Under the pieces are notes generated by a model that saw only the letters and a list, made by a program, of their open reading frames with translations, searched no databases and was not told where the DNA came from. From the NCBI GenBank assembly GCA_037384225.1, contig JARROD010000057.1, forward strand, positions 1 to 14,494: 14,494 bases of DNA. The letters run 5' to 3'. Below are positions 1 to 6,327 of this stretch, piece by piece. The DNA comes from JARROD01 sp037384225. Its GTDB lineage: Bacteria > Pseudomonadota > Gammaproteobacteria > Pseudomonadales > Cellvibrionaceae. Position 1 is the first letter of the stretch, and every line of letters begins with the position of its first letter. The translations under genes were made by a program, and so were the position numbers.

Positions 1-371
1 TGCGCCTCTATGGCCCCCAGCAATTCGCTTTTACTGAACGGTTTGGTAAGATATTGGTCCGAACCGACTATACGCCCTTTCGCCTTATCGAATAGTCCGT
101 CTTTGCTGGAGAGCATGATTACAGGAGTGGACTTGAATTCGCTGTTGTTTTTGATCAACGCACAAGTTTGATAACCATCCAGACGCGGCATCATAATATC
201 CACGAAAATGATGTCGGGACGGGTATCTGCTATCTTTGCCAGTGCGTCAAAGCCATCTGTTGCAGTGACTACTGTACAGCCCGCTTTTTTCAGTAAGGTT
301 TCAGCCGTGCGGCGAATGGTTTTACTATCGTCAATGACCATCACCTTCAGGCTTTCCAACTTAACATCCAT
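1..371 (-). CDS. pilG: Type IV pilus twitching-motility response regulator PilG (5' part, cut by window edge)
   Basis: This is a single-domain CheY-like receiver. It is the output regulator of the Pil-Chp chemosensory pathway, which controls type IV pilus extension and twitching. The visible 123 residues cover essentially the whole receiver fold. They include the acidic pair D14-D15 (VIDDSKTIRR), the phospho-acceptor Asp58 in FVDIMMPRLDG, the switch Ser/Thr region near residues 88-89 (IMLSSKDG) and the conserved Lys110 in LTKPF. From memory, the sequence is very close to P. aeruginosa PilG (about 135 residues), so only a short tail should lie beyond the edge. The start is the ATG reading MDVKLESLKV, preceded by GAAGG about 9 bases upstream. 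The gene is divergent from gshB, as in Pseudomonas. By synteny the next gene to the left should be pilH, but this cannot be seen here. Confidence 0.95.
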   Translation of the reverse strand, partial: MDVKLESLKVMVIDDSKTIRRTAETLLKKAGCTVVTATDGFDALAKIADTRPDIIFVDIMMPRLDGYQTCALIKNNSEFKSTPVIMLSSKDGLFDKAKGRIVGSDQYLTKPFSKSELLGAIEA

Positions 372-468
372 ACTTTGTGACCTTCGTCTATTTTCTATCG
401 CTTACCGCTAACTACTAACGCTATAATTTGAGGCCTGTCCCAAGCCGACACCCCGCCAACGTAACCTT

Positions 469-498
469 TTAACACAGTTCTCGAGTTTAATCTATAAG
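469..498 (+). promoter_or_regulatory. Candidate sigma-70 promoter for gshB
   Basis: The sequence has TTAACA at 469-474 (5 of 6 to TTGACA), an 18-base spacer and TATAAG at 493-498 (5 of 6 to TATAAT). Transcription would start near 505 and give gshB a leader of about 220 bases containing the 665-684 hairpin. A weaker alternative nearer the gene is TTGGGT with TAAACT at 16-base spacing, around 629-656. The call is by eye only. Confidence 0.4.
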
Positions 499-664
499 AG
501 CCTAATTAGAATAAAAGGAGAAGCTGGCTATTTTAATGCTACAATGTAAAATTTTTAGGTCGCACTCCAGTCATTATTATGTCGATTAGTTGGGTATCCT
601 GCCACAATACCTTAAAGATAAGCATAATTATTGGGTTGCGTTAATTTCACATTAAACTTACTTT

Positions 665-684
665 AGTCTCTTTATTAAGAGACT
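665..684. repeat. Perfect 8-bp inverted repeat with 4-base loop upstream of gshB
   Basis: AGTCTCTT and AAGAGACT flank the loop TATT, giving a 20-base perfect hairpin that ends about 43 bases before the gshB ATG. No T-run follows on either strand, so it does not look like an intrinsic terminator. It could be a DNA operator for a dimeric repressor or a hairpin in the mRNA leader. The sequence alone does not choose between these. Confidence 0.5.
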
Positions 685-727
685 GCACGAGTGGCTCTCC
701 CCATAATGCTATGGCAAAGATTTAATT

Positions 728-1678
728 ATGAGCATTTCATTGGGGGTTGTAATGGACCCCATTTCTTCAATTAACTTTTACAAAGACACCACATTGGCTC
801 TATTGCTGGCTGCACAGGAAAAAGGCTGGCAGCTGTTTTACATGGAGCAGACCGATCTGTTTTTGGACCAGGGTATTGCCAGGGGTCGGGTAAAGCCGCT
901 ACAGGTTGCCAACGACAAACTGCAGTGGCATCAGCTCGGCGACTCCGAAATAAGAGCCCTCGGGGATCTCGACGTTATTTTGATGCGCAAAGACCCTCCC
1001 TTCAACAGTGAATACATCTACAGCACTTATATTCTTGAAACAGCCCAACAACAAGGGACTTTGGTGGTGAACGACCCTCAAAGCCTCAGGGACTGCAATG
1101 AAAAGGTTTTCGCCACTCAGTTCCCCCAATGCTGTCCCCCGTTGCTTGTAAGCCGAGACCAGGGTTTATTGCGTGATTTTCACGCTAAACATAAGGATGT
1201 GATATACAAGCCGCTGGATGGCATGGGGGGCAGTGGCATTTTTCACTGTAAACCCGATGCGACCAACCTCGGTGTCATCATAGAAACCCTTACCGATCAC
1301 GGTAGGCATTTTATTATGGCACAGCGCTACATTCCAGAGATCAGACAGGGAGACAAGCGCATTCTGGTGGTCGATGGCGAGCCAATACCTTATTGTCTCG
1401 CCCGTATTCCCACCGGGGATGAAACGCGCGGCAATCTAGCGGTAGGCGGCAGGGGTGAAGCGCGACCATTGGGCAAACGAGATGCCTGGATTGTGTCACA
1501 GGTCGCACCAGCACTCCGGCAAAAAGGGCTAATCTTTGCAGGTCTGGATGTAATCGGGGATTATCTCACCGAAATTAATGTAACAAGTCCCACCTGTGTG
1601 CGGGAAATAGACAAGAGCTACAACACGGCGATTGGCACCCGCTTAATGAATGCCATAGAAAAACGCCTGAAACACTGA
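728..1678 (+). CDS. gshB: Glutathione synthetase
   Basis: This enzyme catalyses the ATP-dependent joining of gamma-glutamylcysteine and glycine, the second step of glutathione synthesis, in the cytoplasm. At 316 residues it matches the E. coli enzyme in length. It carries an N-terminal substrate-domain start (GVVMDPISSIN, residues 6-16), MRKDPPF (86-92), and the ATP-grasp glycine-rich loop YKPLDGMGGSGIF (160-172). Further on are GDKRILVVDGEP (208-219), RGNLAVGGRGEA (234-245) and the metal/ATP-binding EINVTSPT (282-289). The start gives the expected N-terminus, but the ATG has only a weak purine stretch (GGCAAAG) in front of it. A 4-codon frame (ATG at 711) ends just upstream. It heads a rightward cluster with tonB, algH and ruvX, though the 135-bp gap to tonB leaves room for separate control. 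Confidence 0.97.
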   Translation: MSISLGVVMDPISSINFYKDTTLALLLAAQEKGWQLFYMEQTDLFLDQGIARGRVKPLQVANDKLQWHQLGDSEIRALGDLDVILMRKDPPFNSEYIYSTYILETAQQQGTLVVNDPQSLRDCNEKVFATQFPQCCPPLLVSRDQGLLRDFHAKHKDVIYKPLDGMGGSGIFHCKPDATNLGVIIETLTDHGRHFIMAQRYIPEIRQGDKRILVVDGEPIPYCLARIPTGDETRGNLAVGGRGEARPLGKRDAWIVSQVAPALRQKGLIFAGLDVIGDYLTEINVTSPTCVREIDKSYNTAIGTRLMNAIEKRLKH

Positions 1679-1726
1679 AACCGCCCACTCTGCAACCACC
1701 AACGGGCAAGCACAGTATTGGAGATT

Positions 1727-1774
1727 GTGCCTATGTTTTATCAGGCTCAGATAAGACATGACTAACATAGGCAC
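1727..1774. repeat. 48-base nested inverted repeat between gshB and tonB
   Basis: Outer arms GTGCCTATGTT (1727-1737) and AACATAGGCAC (1764-1774) are a perfect 11-base inverted repeat. Inside lies a second pair, TTATC (1738-1742) and GATAA (1750-1754), with a 7-base loop. In RNA this would fold as a 16-bp helix interrupted by a 9-base one-sided bulge. A competing short stem pairs GCACA (1710-1714) with TGTGC (1726-1730), overlapping the left outer arm. No T-run follows the right arm. It may be an mRNA processing or stability element, a leaky terminator, or a regulator site for tonB. Confidence 0.6.
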
Positions 1775-1813
1775 TGAGTAACAAAGAGTTGGAACCACAC
1801 ACAGAGTAAAGTA

Positions 1814-2701
1814 ATGACTGCCGATATACTGTCAGCCGATACAGTAGCCACTTCTGACCGCCTGAGCTTTACCTTTTTTCTCGCTCTTGCGTTACACGCT
1901 ATATTGATATTGGGGGTAAGCTTTAATGCCGACCGCGGCAACCATGTATCACCCACCATCGAAATTACCCTGGCCGCCTATAAATCCCAAAAAGCGCCCA
2001 AAGAAGCGGATTACCTGGCACAGTTCAACCAGGAGGCCAGTGGCACGCAAGAGCAAGCCAAAGAATTGACAACCCCACGCCCGGCCGAAATTTCGGACAC
2101 CCAGGTTAACGATATCACGCCTCAGCCTCAAATACGTGCCACTACAAGAACTGACCGCCAAGAGCAAAAAGTGACAACCATTGGCAGTAGCCGCTATAAA
2201 GCACAATCGCAGATCGACCCCAAGGATAATGAAGAGGAAGTCCAGCGTGACGGCAAGGTGAAAGATATTCCCTTAAATAATCCAGAGCTGGCAAGTCTAC
2301 GCGCCAAGCTCGATCGCCAACGCGAGGAGTATGCCAAACGCCCCCGAATCCGCCGACTCACCTCTGTGGCGACCAAAGCCTCTTATGATGCTGAATATCT
2401 CCACAAGTGGAGTACTAAGGTTGAATTCGTAGGCAATAATAACTACCCGGAAGAGGCGCTGCGTAATAAGGTTTTTGGCGATTTGCGCCTGGCTGCAGTA
2501 TTGCTGCCCAACGGTACGGTTCATCGCGTGGAGATACTGCAGTCCTCCGGCCATAGAGTACTTGACGATGCCGCCAAACAGATTGTTCGCCTGGCATCGC
2601 CTTTTGATCCTTTTCCTCCGGAAATACGCCGTGAAGTTGACCAGTTGGAAATAATTCGTACATGGCGATTTGAAATTACCGGACTGAGCACGTCAAATTA
2701 A
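1814..2701 (+). CDS. tonB: TonB-family energy transducer, TonB3-like (pilus-associated by context)
   Basis: TonB proteins span the periplasm and pass proton-motive energy from ExbB/ExbD to outer-membrane partners. This 295-residue protein has a short cytoplasmic N-terminus and one membrane segment (about 18-37, FTFFLALALHAILILG). That segment includes a His (28), matching the position of the conserved transmembrane His of TonB. A long charged, Gln-rich periplasmic linker (about 40-195) replaces the usual Pro-Lys-rich one. The C-terminal TonB domain (about 205-290) has the YP motif at 211-212 (NYPEEALRNK), VLLPNGTVHRVEILQSSGH and a final TWRFEI strand. Lying between gshB and algH next to pilG, it corresponds to P. 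aeruginosa TonB3 (PA0406), reported as needed for twitching motility and pilus assembly. No exbB/exbD is nearby. The ATG lacks a strong ribosome binding site (AGAGTAAAG). Confidence 0.9.
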   Translation: MTADILSADTVATSDRLSFTFFLALALHAILILGVSFNADRGNHVSPTIEITLAAYKSQKAPKEADYLAQFNQEASGTQEQAKELTTPRPAEISDTQVNDITPQPQIRATTRTDRQEQKVTTIGSSRYKAQSQIDPKDNEEEVQRDGKVKDIPLNNPELASLRAKLDRQREEYAKRPRIRRLTSVATKASYDAEYLHKWSTKVEFVGNNNYPEEALRNKVFGDLRLAAVLLPNGTVHRVEILQSSGHRVLDDAAKQIVRLASPFDPFPPEIRREVDQLEIIRTWRFEITGLSTSN

Positions 2702-2831
2702 AAAACCTAAAAATACGATGGGTTACGAAAAAGTTACCGCGGCGCCGGCGGGTCAAGAGCCTGGACCGCTGATGAAACTGTGAGAACGAACCAAACAATG
2801 TAGAAACAAATCCGATAATATACCCAATTAT

Positions 2832-2861
2832 TTGAGAAAAACCTTGTTTTCCCGCTATCTA
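2832..2861 (+). promoter_or_regulatory. Weak candidate promoter for algH-ruvX
   Basis: The 177-bp gap between tonB and algH contains TTGAGA (2832-2837, 5 of 6), an 18-base spacer and TATCTA (2856-2861, 3 of 6). Transcription would begin about 10 bases before the algH ATG, which itself has no ribosome binding site, so the transcript would be nearly leaderless. An alternative is CAAACA (2792-2797) with GATAAT (2814-2819) at 16-base spacing. A GC-rich palindromic patch (around 2738-2753) lies just after tonB but has no T-run on the plus strand. Confidence 0.25.
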
Positions 2862-2878
2862 CCCCCAATACTAAGATC

Positions 2879-3478
2879 ATGGCTAAGACTATCCACACTA
2901 CGGTAGAAAGCAATGATTTGGGCCAAGGCTCGCTACGCAATCACTTCCTAATTGCCATGCCCAGCCTGCAGGATCCCATCTTTGCTCACACTATTACTTA
3001 TGTCTGTGAACATAGCGTTGAAGGCGCTATGGGAATCGTGATAAATCACCCCCTCAATCTTTCTCTGGGCGAGATATTCGAGCTTCTTAAGCTGCCCTCC
3101 GATACTACCTCCATGGGAGGGCAAACGGTTTTGTCGGGTGGACCAGTACAGATAGAAAGGGGATTTGTGCTGCATCCAGCAGGGCAGCGGTGGGAGTCGA
3201 CCGTAGAGATTTCACCGGAAGTCAGTCTCACCGCATCACGGGATATCATTGTCGACCTGGCCGCGGGCAAAGGGCCAGCTTCAGCCCTGGTGGCATTGGG
3301 CTACGCCGGTTGGAGTGCGGGACAGTTGGAAACGGAGATAGCCGCTAACGCCTGGCTCACAGTACCCGCCGACAGTCACGTTATATTCGACACCCCTATC
3401 GAACAACGCTGGACAGCCGCCGCCAGACACCTGGGCATCGATCTGAACCTGATTTCTTCCTGCGCCGGGCACGCTTGA
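2879..3478 (+). CDS. algH: YqgE/AlgH family protein
   Basis: This is a conserved cytoplasmic protein of unknown biochemical function. AlgH was named from alginate regulation in P. aeruginosa and YqgE is its E. coli counterpart. The 199 residues contain the family hallmarks NHFLIAMPSLQDPIF (21-35), YVCEHSVEGAMGIVINHP (41-58), a glycine-rich LSGGPVQIERGFVLHP, LGYAGWSAGQLE and a terminal AGHA. The usual length is about 185-190. The extra residues lie at the N-terminus, where about 21 residues precede the conserved HFLIAMP rather than about 12. The chosen ATG has no visible ribosome binding site. A TTG at 2918 (residue 14) would give a more typical length, but it also lacks one. The gene sits directly before ruvX, its usual neighbour in many proteobacteria. 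Confidence 0.93.
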   Translation: MAKTIHTTVESNDLGQGSLRNHFLIAMPSLQDPIFAHTITYVCEHSVEGAMGIVINHPLNLSLGEIFELLKLPSDTTSMGGQTVLSGGPVQIERGFVLHPAGQRWESTVEISPEVSLTASRDIIVDLAAGKGPASALVALGYAGWSAGQLETEIAANAWLTVPADSHVIFDTPIEQRWTAAARHLGIDLNLISSCAGHA

Positions 3479-3521
3479 CGCGGCAAAGTCATGAATAAAA
3501 ACCAATCATGAGTTCTACTAA

Positions 3522-3953
3522 GTGACACAAACCGTTATCGCCTTCGATTACGGGATTCGCAGTATTGGTGTTGCTGCAGGTTATTGCACCGGTGTACCCA
3601 GTACCATTGAGGCGGTCAGCGAGCTTCCCTCCCTTAAAGCGAAGGATGGCATTCCCAATTGGTCCCAGATACAACAGCTACTGCGGGAATGGAAAGCGCA
3701 GGTTGCGGTGGTCGGTCTACCCCTTAATATGGATGGCACTGAAAGCGACCTGGCTGCTCGCGCGCGCAAATTCGGCAATCGCCTGCACGGCCGCTTTGGC
3801 ATCCAGGTGGAAATGATGGATGAGCGCCTTTCAACGTTTGAAGCCAAACAAATAGCGGCCGAGCGGGGGCATAAAGGCAATTATGTCAATAGCCCCGTGG
3901 ACTCTATCGCAGCGCGGCTGATTCTGGAAAGCTGGCTGAGAAAGCCAACTTAA
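3522..3953 (+). CDS. ruvX: RuvX/YqgF family Holliday-junction-resolvase-like protein, pre-16S rRNA processing nuclease
   Basis: RuvX/YqgF has an RNase H-like fold. In E. coli it is implicated in maturing the 16S rRNA 5' end, and it was first predicted to be a Holliday junction resolvase. The 143-residue product has the catalytic strand AFDYGIRSIGVA with Asp9, then VGLPLNMDGTE (64-74), the acidic DERLST (100-105) and VDSIAARLILESW with Asp127. The start is a GTG. Its first bases overlap the stop of a tiny 5-codon frame (ATG 3508, TGA 3523-3525), which itself overlaps a 6-codon frame (ATG 3491, TGA 3509-3511). No good ribosome binding site precedes the GTG, so coupling from upstream translation is possible. 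A one-base error near 3520 that hides an ATG start at 3508 is an alternative. The stop overlaps the convergent pilU stop region by 4 bp. Confidence 0.93.
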   Translation: MTQTVIAFDYGIRSIGVAAGYCTGVPSTIEAVSELPSLKAKDGIPNWSQIQQLLREWKAQVAVVGLPLNMDGTESDLAARARKFGNRLHGRFGIQVEMMDERLSTFEAKQIAAERGHKGNYVNSPVDSIAARLILESWLRKPT

Positions 3954-5092
3954 AACAGCTTTTGCCGATCATGCTCGTCATCCTGGATAGACAATTCGTC
4001 CGCCGCGTTGGAAAGGTACTCCGCATCTGTTTCGGAAGCCAGTTTGATCATCAAGCGCAGATCATTGGGTGAGTCCGCATAGGCCAGAGCATCTTCATAG
4101 GTAATTTCACCACGGTCGTAAAGTTCGTAAAGTGCCTGGTCGAAGGTTTGCATTCCTACTTCGGTGGATTTTTTCATCAACTCCTTTAAGTCATGTACTT
4201 CGCCTTTGCGGATCAGGTCCGCGGCCAGAGGGGTGTTGAGCAGAACCTCCAGACAAGCGCGACGGCCGTTGCCATCCGGCGTGGGGATCAATTGTTGAGC
4301 GACAATCCCCTTCAGATTTAACGACAGATCCATCCACAGTTGCCGGTGACGATCGGCTGGGAAAAAATGGATAATCCGATCCAACGCCTGGTTGGCATTA
4401 TTGGCGTGCAATGTACACAGGCACAGGTGTCCGGTTTCGGCAAACGCAATAGCGTAGTCCATGGTCTCCCGGGAGCGCACCTCACCAATCAAAATAACGT
4501 CCGGAGCCTGGCGTAGCGTGTTTTTCAACGCTACTTCAAAAGAATCGGTATCGATTCCCACCTCCCGCTGAGTAACAATGCACCCCTGATGCTGGTGGAT
4601 AAATTCGATCGGGTCTTCAATCGAAATAATATGCCCCTTGGAATTGCGGTTGCGGTGACCAATCATCGCCGCCAGCGACGTTGATTTACCGGTACCTGTG
4701 GCACCCACAAAGATAACCAGTCCACGTTTGGTCATGGCCAGATCTTTAACCACTTCCGGCAATCCCAGGTCATCGATTTTGGGAATATTGATCTCGATGC
4801 GACGCAACACCATTCCCGCCAGGTTGCGCTGGTAAAAGGCGCTGCAGCGAAAACGTCCGATGCCGCGTGCGCTTAGAGCGAAATTCAGCTCTTTGGTATA
4901 AACAAACTCACTGCGCTGTTTTTCATTCATTACACTCAGTACAGTTTCCCGCGCCTTTTCCGGTGTCAGTGGAGTGGTAGTCACCGGGACTATGCGGCCA
5001 TGCAACTTCACGGAAGGGGGGACACCTGCGGTAATGAATAAGTCCGATGCGCCTTTTTCAACCATTAAGGTCAGTAATCGATCAAATTCCAT
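3950..5092 (-). CDS. pilU: Type IV pilus retraction accessory ATPase PilU
   Basis: PilU is a PilT-like hexameric motor ATPase that acts with PilT at the cytoplasmic base of the type IV pilus to power retraction. The 380 residues begin with the PAS-like N-terminal domain (GASDLFITAGVPPSVKLHG, 14-32). Next come Walker A GATGTGKST (130-138), the Asp box IISIEDPIEF (155-164), Walker B DVILIGEVR (198-206) and the His box TGHLCLCTLHANNA (220-233). Where PilT has AIRNLIRE, this protein has AADLIRKG (290-297), and it carries an acidic C-terminal tail; both features support PilU over PilT. The ATG overlaps the pilT stop by one base (TAATG), indicating translational coupling. The 3' end overlaps ruvX, leaving no room for a conventional terminator between the two convergent genes. 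Confidence 0.96.
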   Translation of the reverse strand: MEFDRLLTLMVEKGASDLFITAGVPPSVKLHGRIVPVTTTPLTPEKARETVLSVMNEKQRSEFVYTKELNFALSARGIGRFRCSAFYQRNLAGMVLRRIEINIPKIDDLGLPEVVKDLAMTKRGLVIFVGATGTGKSTSLAAMIGHRNRNSKGHIISIEDPIEFIHQHQGCIVTQREVGIDTDSFEVALKNTLRQAPDVILIGEVRSRETMDYAIAFAETGHLCLCTLHANNANQALDRIIHFFPADRHRQLWMDLSLNLKGIVAQQLIPTPDGNGRRACLEVLLNTPLAADLIRKGEVHDLKELMKKSTEVGMQTFDQALYELYDRGEITYEDALAYADSPNDLRLMIKLASETDAEYLSNAADELSIQDDEHDRQKLF

Positions 5093-6126
5093 TAAAAATT
5101 CTCCGGCATCTTAGCTTTTTCTCTCGCCACATCACGAAGGATGATCCGTCTTTCCACCAGATCAGCGAGGCACTGATCCATGGTCTGCATGCCGACGGCT
5201 CCCCCGGTCTGTATCGCCGAGTACATTTGCGCCACCTTGTCTTCCCTGATCAGATTACGGATCGCCGGGGTGCCGCGCATAATTTCGTGTGCAGCCACAC
5301 GCCCGCCGCCGTTTTTCTTCATCAGCGTCTGGGAGATAACTGCCTGCAGCGATTCCGACAGCATCGAGCGGACCATGGCCTTTTCATTGGCGGGGAATAC
5401 ATCCACAATCCGGTCAATGGTCTTGGCGGCGGAAGTTGTATGCAGGGTGCCGAAGACCAGATGCCCGGTTTCCGCCGCCGTCAGTGCCAGACGAATGGTT
5501 TCCAGGTCCCGCATCTCCCCGACCAGGATAATGTCGGGGTCTTCCCGCAACGCCGAGCGCAGGGCCTCGGCAAAACCGAGGGTATCGCGATGTACCTCCC
5601 TCTGGTTGACCAGACACTTTTTGCTCTCGTGGACAAATTCGATGGGGTCCTCAATGGTGAGGATATGTTCGTATTTGTTGTCATTAATATAGTCCATCAT
5701 TGCCGCCAGGGTGGTGGATTTGCCCGACCCTGTGGGCCCCGTCACCAGCACCAACCCCCGGGGCACCGCGGAAATATCTCTAAACACGTTCCCCATGCCC
5801 AGTTCCTCCATCGTCAAAACCTTGGAGGGAATGGTTCTAAACACCGCACCGGAACCGCGATTGTGGTTGAAGGCATTGACCCGAAAACGCGCTACACCGG
5901 GTACTTCAAAGGAAAAATCCGTCTCCAGAAACTCTTCGTAGTCCTTACGCTGTTTGTCGTTCATGATTTCATAAATCAGCCCGTGGACCTGTTTATGCTC
6001 CATCGGCGGCAAATTGATCCGACGTACATCACCGTCTACGCGAATCATCGGGGGCAAGCCTGCCGATAAATGTAAATCGGAAGCCCCCTGTTTTGCGGCA
6101 AACGCCAAGAGTTCCGTAATATCCAT
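5092..6126 (-). CDS. pilT: Type IV pilus retraction motor ATPase PilT
   Basis: PilT is the main retraction ATPase of type IV pili and drives twitching motility and DNA uptake from the inner-membrane face. The 344-residue length is standard. Visible motifs are GASDLHLSAGLPPMIR (14-29), Walker A GPTGSGKST (130-138), the Asp box ILTIEDPIEF (155-164), Walker B DIILVGEMR (198-206) and the His box TGHLVFGTLHT (220-230). The PilT signature AIRNLIRE (288-295), known to be needed for retraction, is intact, as is VGMQTMDQ (311-318). The ATG is preceded by GTAGG about 7 bases upstream. It is the first gene of the pilT-pilU pair and is transcribed away from yggS, as in Pseudomonas. A 340-codon open frame on the opposite strand is only a shadow of this gene. 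Confidence 0.98.
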   Translation of the reverse strand: MDITELLAFAAKQGASDLHLSAGLPPMIRVDGDVRRINLPPMEHKQVHGLIYEIMNDKQRKDYEEFLETDFSFEVPGVARFRVNAFNHNRGSGAVFRTIPSKVLTMEELGMGNVFRDISAVPRGLVLVTGPTGSGKSTTLAAMMDYINDNKYEHILTIEDPIEFVHESKKCLVNQREVHRDTLGFAEALRSALREDPDIILVGEMRDLETIRLALTAAETGHLVFGTLHTTSAAKTIDRIVDVFPANEKAMVRSMLSESLQAVISQTLMKKNGGGRVAAHEIMRGTPAIRNLIREDKVAQMYSAIQTGGAVGMQTMDQCLADLVERRIILRDVAREKAKMPENF

Positions 6127-6156
6127 AAACTACCTACTTTTTTACACTTACTGTTC

Positions 6157-6183
6157 TTTATATAAGTCACTTGATACCTTCAA
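6157..6183 (-). promoter_or_regulatory. Weak candidate promoter for pilTU
   Basis: Reading leftward, TTGAAG (complement of 6178-6183) is followed after only 15 bases by TATAAA (complement of 6157-6162). The -10 is good (5 of 6) but the spacing is short. An imperfect direct repeat, CACTTGATAC (6168-6177) and CACTTGACAC (6217-6226), spans the divergent region and could be a shared regulator site. No clear sigma-54 GG/GC element was seen. Confidence 0.3.
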
Positions 6184-6219
6184 CAGCTGCGCATCATCTA
6201 TACCTGATACCATCTACAC

Positions 6220-6248
6220 TTGACACAGGCATCTTGTCCTGCGCTAAT
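6220..6248 (+). promoter_or_regulatory. Candidate sigma-70 promoter for yggS-proC-yggT-yggU
   Basis: A perfect TTGACA (6220-6225) is followed at 17-base spacing by GCTAAT (6243-6248, 4 of 6). Transcription would start near 6255, about 73 bases before the yggS ATG. The -10 overlaps a small inverted repeat, GCGC-TAAT-GCGC (6241-6252), that could modulate it. Confidence 0.5.
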
Positions 6249-6327
6249 GCGCGCTGCCAGTTATCGGGAATCAAAACGCGGGACACCCGGGAAACCGTTA
6301 AATTTAATAATGGCTGAGTAATCCTAT

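Larger units (their letters stand above)
372..727. other. Divergent pilG/gshB intergenic region (356 bp, AT-rich)
   Basis: This non-coding stretch separates the 5' ends of pilG and gshB and must carry regulatory sequence for both. I can point to one plausible rightward promoter (469-498) and one perfect 20-base hairpin (665-684), listed separately. A short open frame at 536-589 encodes 17 residues starting MLQCKIF. It follows an AAAGGAG sequence (514-520), but the spacing of 15 bases is too long for a normal ribosome binding site, so I do not call it a gene. I found no convincing leftward promoter for pilG. Confidence 0.6.

Noticed and set aside
208..411. 67-codon plus-strand frame at the left end
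   Set aside because: It is the shadow of pilG, which is convincingly conserved on the minus strand.
536..589. 17-codon frame after AAAGGAG in the gshB leader
   Set aside because: The ribosome site is 15 bases from the ATG, too far, and there is no homology or composition evidence; it is kept only as a speculative point.
2738..2753. GC-rich palindromic patch after tonB as a terminator
   Set aside because: The stem is only about 4 bp around a GC loop and is followed by GTCAAG, not a T-run, on the plus strand. On the minus strand a short T-run follows, but no leftward gene reads into it.
5047..6069. 340-codon open frame on the plus strand opposite pilT
   Set aside because: It mirrors the full-length, motif-complete pilT gene, has no recognisable domain and is His/Arg/Gln-rich as expected for an antisense shadow.
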